DNA of 64,000 bases from UBA3537 sp965658025 (GTDB lineage Bacteria; Bacteroidota; Bacteroidia; Flavobacteriales; Flavobacteriaceae), in the NCBI GenBank assembly GCA_965658025.1, contig CBFHQL010000007.1:31438-95437 (forward strand), written 5' to 3'. The notes below the pieces were generated by a model. That model made no database searches and had not been told where the DNA came from. It worked only from the letters and a program-made list of their open reading frames with translations. This document shows, one piece after another, positions 62,154 to 64,000 of this stretch; position 1 is the stretch's first letter, and each line of letters begins with the position of its first letter. A program made the translations under genes and the position numbers.

Positions 62154-63428
62154 TTAGTCGTTGGGCAAAAGTTTAGATTTTACTTCTCCAAACCCAATAC
62201 GGTAGTTATTGTTTTTGCAATGGCCACGCATAATGACAGTATCGAAGTCGTTTATAAATGTACGTTCAGTTCCATCATCAAGTTGTACTGGTTGTTCGCC
62301 TTTCCATGACAATTCCAACATTGATCCATATGAATCTGGAGTTGGACCAGAAATGGTGCCACTACCCATCATATCGCCAGAACAAACGGGACATCCATTT
62401 ACGGTGTGGTGTGCCAATTGTTGTGCCATATTCCAATACATGTATTTAAAATTTGACCGCGAAACCACGGTTTCATTCGAATTTTCAGGCTGAATAGCAA
62501 CTTCAAGATGGACATCAAAACTCTTTTTCCCTTTGTATTGCAAATATTCTAAAGGTTTTGGATCTTGTTTTGGTGAGTCAACACGAAAGGGTTCTAATGC
62601 GTCTAATGTCACAATCCAAGGTGAAATTGACGAGGCAAAATTCTTGCCCAAAAAAGGACCAAGGGGGACATACTCCCAGCGTTGAATATCCCGAGCACTC
62701 CAATCATTAAATAATACTAATCCAAAAATATGGTCTTCTGCTTCGTCAATGGGAATAGCATCTCCAAGCTCATTAGCATTTGTAGTAATAAAAGCCATTT
62801 CCAATTCAAAATCTACGGCCTTACTTGCACCAAATACAGGTGTTTTGGCGTTAGGGGGTAGGGTTTGCCCTTTTGGACGCTTTACAGGAATACCAGATGG
62901 AATAATCGAGGAACTTCGACCGTGATAACCGACGGGTAAATGCAACCAATTGGGCATTAAAGCATTGTCTTTGCCACGAAACATGGTACCTACATTTGTA
63001 GCATGTTCTCGACTAGCATAAAAATCGGTATAATCACCAACTTGAATGGGGAGTTGCATTTCGATTTCTTCCAATGTAAAAAGAACGACTTCCTTATCTT
63101 TTGGATTTGATTTAAGCGTTGTGTTATTGACATCAAAAAGTTCGGCTATTTTGTTGCGCACAGCACGCCAAGTTTGACGACCATCTGCAATAAAATCGTT
63201 GAGTGTATCTTGCAAAAAGATATCATCTGTGAGGGGAATTTCATCAAAATAACCCAATTGATGCAATGCGCCTAAGTCAATGGCAGTATCGCCAATGCGT
63301 GTTCCGATCGTAATGACATCATCACGCGTTAAAAATACGCCAAAGGGAATGTTTTGAATGGGAAAGTCAGAATCGGCATCGACATGAAGCCAAGACGTTC
63401 GGTTGGGGTCGTTTGCATAATTTGGCAT
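62154..63428 (-). CDS. fahA: fumarylacetoacetase
   Basis: This 424-residue hydrolase ends tyrosine and phenylalanine breakdown, giving fumarate and acetoacetate. It shows PIQNIPFGVF at the start, the metal and active-site stretch YTDFYASREHATNVG, LPVGYHGRSSSI, DFELEMAFI, LFNDWSARDIQRWEY and GSGTISGPTPDSYGSMLEL. Length matches the eukaryotic-type enzyme. Confidence 0.95.
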   Translation of the reverse strand: MPNYANDPNRTSWLHVDADSDFPIQNIPFGVFLTRDDVITIGTRIGDTAIDLGALHQLGYFDEIPLTDDIFLQDTLNDFIADGRQTWRAVRNKIAELFDVNNTTLKSNPKDKEVVLFTLEEIEMQLPIQVGDYTDFYASREHATNVGTMFRGKDNALMPNWLHLPVGYHGRSSSIIPSGIPVKRPKGQTLPPNAKTPVFGASKAVDFELEMAFITTNANELGDAIPIDEAEDHIFGLVLFNDWSARDIQRWEYVPLGPFLGKNFASSISPWIVTLDALEPFRVDSPKQDPKPLEYLQYKGKKSFDVHLEVAIQPENSNETVVSRSNFKYMYWNMAQQLAHHTVNGCPVCSGDMMGSGTISGPTPDSYGSMLELSWKGEQPVQLDDGTERTFINDFDTVIMRGHCKNNNYRIGFGEVKSKLLPND

Positions 63429-63464
63429 GGCACAATGTTAATTAATTTTTAATAAAATCTTCAT

Positions 63465-63472
63465 CAAATATA
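63465..63472 (-). promoter_or_regulatory. -7 promoter box of fahA
   Basis: The minus strand reads TATATTTG (TAnnTTTG), 36 nt before the fahA ATG. It is divergent from the glyA box. Confidence 0.6.
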
Positions 63473-63504
63473 TGTTTTTTAATGTATATAACTAATGTTA
63501 TCAT

Positions 63505-63512
63505 TATTTTTG
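63505..63512 (+). promoter_or_regulatory. -7 promoter box of glyA
   Basis: TATTTTTG matches TAnnTTTG, 28 nt before the glyA ATG. Confidence 0.6.
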
Positions 63513-63540
63513 CGCTTTATAAATTTTATACCAACAACTT

Positions 63541-64000
63541 ATGCAACGCGACGCACAAATTTTTGAACTTATAGAAGCTGAAAAAAACCGTCAGCTTAAT
63601 GGCATTGAACTTATTGCTTCAGAAAACTTTACCAGCGAACAAGTGATGGAAGCTACAGGTTCCGTCCTTACCAATAAATATGCCGAGGGATACCCGGGTA
63701 AACGTTATTATGGCGGTTGCGAGGTTGTGGATGAAGTGGAACAAATTGCTATCGACCGAGCCAAAACATTGTTTGGTGCAGCATGGGCAAACGTGCAACC
63801 ACACTCTGGAAGTCAAGCTAATACTGCTGTTTTTCATGCCTGTTTAAAGGTAGGTGATAAAATTCTTGGTTTTGATTTGGCGCATGGTGGACACCTTACT
63901 CATGGCTCACCTGTAAATTTTTCTGGTCGTCTTTATGACCCTGTGTTTTATGGCGTAGAAAAAGAAACGCGCGAATATTTTCTTCAACATGGTAAAGAGA
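63541..64000 (+). CDS. glyA: serine hydroxymethyltransferase (partial, runs off the window)
   Basis: The first 153 codons are present: MQRDAQIFELIEAEKNRQ, GIELIASENFTSEQVMEA, YAEGYPGKRYYGGCEVVDEVE, NVQPHSGSQANTAVFHA and LAHGGHLTHGSPVNFSG, all diagnostic of GlyA. It interconverts serine and glycine with tetrahydrofolate, linking to gcvT. The PLP lysine lies beyond the window end. Confidence 0.95.
   Translation, partial: MQRDAQIFELIEAEKNRQLNGIELIASENFTSEQVMEATGSVLTNKYAEGYPGKRYYGGCEVVDEVEQIAIDRAKTLFGAAWANVQPHSGSQANTAVFHACLKVGDKILGFDLAHGGHLTHGSPVNFSGRLYDPVFYGVEKETREYFLQHGKE

Noticed and set aside
1..64000. CRISPR array or complete insertion sequence
   Set aside because: No regularly spaced repeats with unique spacers and no transposase were seen on either strand.

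Overview
The window is a chromosomal segment of a marine-type Flavobacteriaceae (Bacteroidota). Evidence: AT-rich DNA, many -7 promoter boxes of the form TAnnTTTG, a flavobacterial 6S-like RNA between zapA and rny, a protein with a type IX secretion (Por) tail, and flavobacterial versions of housekeeping genes (fused E1 alpha/beta dehydrogenase, fused thrA, LptF/G permease, RibB with a dead second domain). The ends cut a small coiled-coil gene (left) and glyA (right).

Layout. 1-3110: cell division and RNA decay (zapA, 6S-like RNA, rny) convergent with xerD. 3340-7540: tRNA-Ser(UGA) followed by a small AT-rich accessory island. The last 34 bp of the tRNA locus are exactly duplicated downstream, and the second copy leads into a long imperfect inverted repeat resembling an integron attC. 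The island holds, on the minus strand, an orphan membrane protein and a tight run of lipoprotein, DUF262 (DGLQR motif) and HEPN-like (RNLIVH motif) genes. This is the best candidate for a poorly described system, most likely defence or toxin-antitoxin. 7745-17070: nitroreductase plus KdnA-like aminotransferase, then ribB, lptF/G, lolA, ftsK and a DUF-thioredoxin-peroxiredoxin operon. 17191-30694: NhaC antiporter, E1 dehydrogenase, and a five-gene run uvrD/pcrA, tsaC/sua5, uvrA, LOG, and a pseudo-M1 peptidase fused to an outer-membrane barrel. 30879-39741: recG operon, acpH, glmM, an LpxL-like acyltransferase, rhomboid, TlpA-like lipoprotein, mnmE. 39805-50453: T9SS cargo, secreted protein, D-lactate dehydrogenase, a frameshifted DUF3784 gene, pdxH-ppx, dnaX-miaE, RNase P RNA, rsmD-DUF3822-membrane protein. 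50575-54457: RecD-like helicase, then kdsB-kdnB-acyltransferase. 54454-64000: yebC, gcvT-epimerase, thrABC preceded by a small leader ORF, fahA, glyA.

How the genes work together. The aminotransferase at 8379 and the iron-alcohol-dehydrogenase-type enzyme at 52829, next to kdsB, match the KdnA/KdnB/KdsB route to 8-amino-Kdo, so this organism probably builds an amino-Kdo lipid A core. LptF/G, LolA and the LpxL-like acyltransferase serve the same envelope. UvrA, UvrD/PcrA, RecG and the RecD-like helicase are repair and recombination functions. Convergent genes are packed so tightly that stop codons overlap by 4 bp four times. All identifications come from reading motifs; no database search was run.
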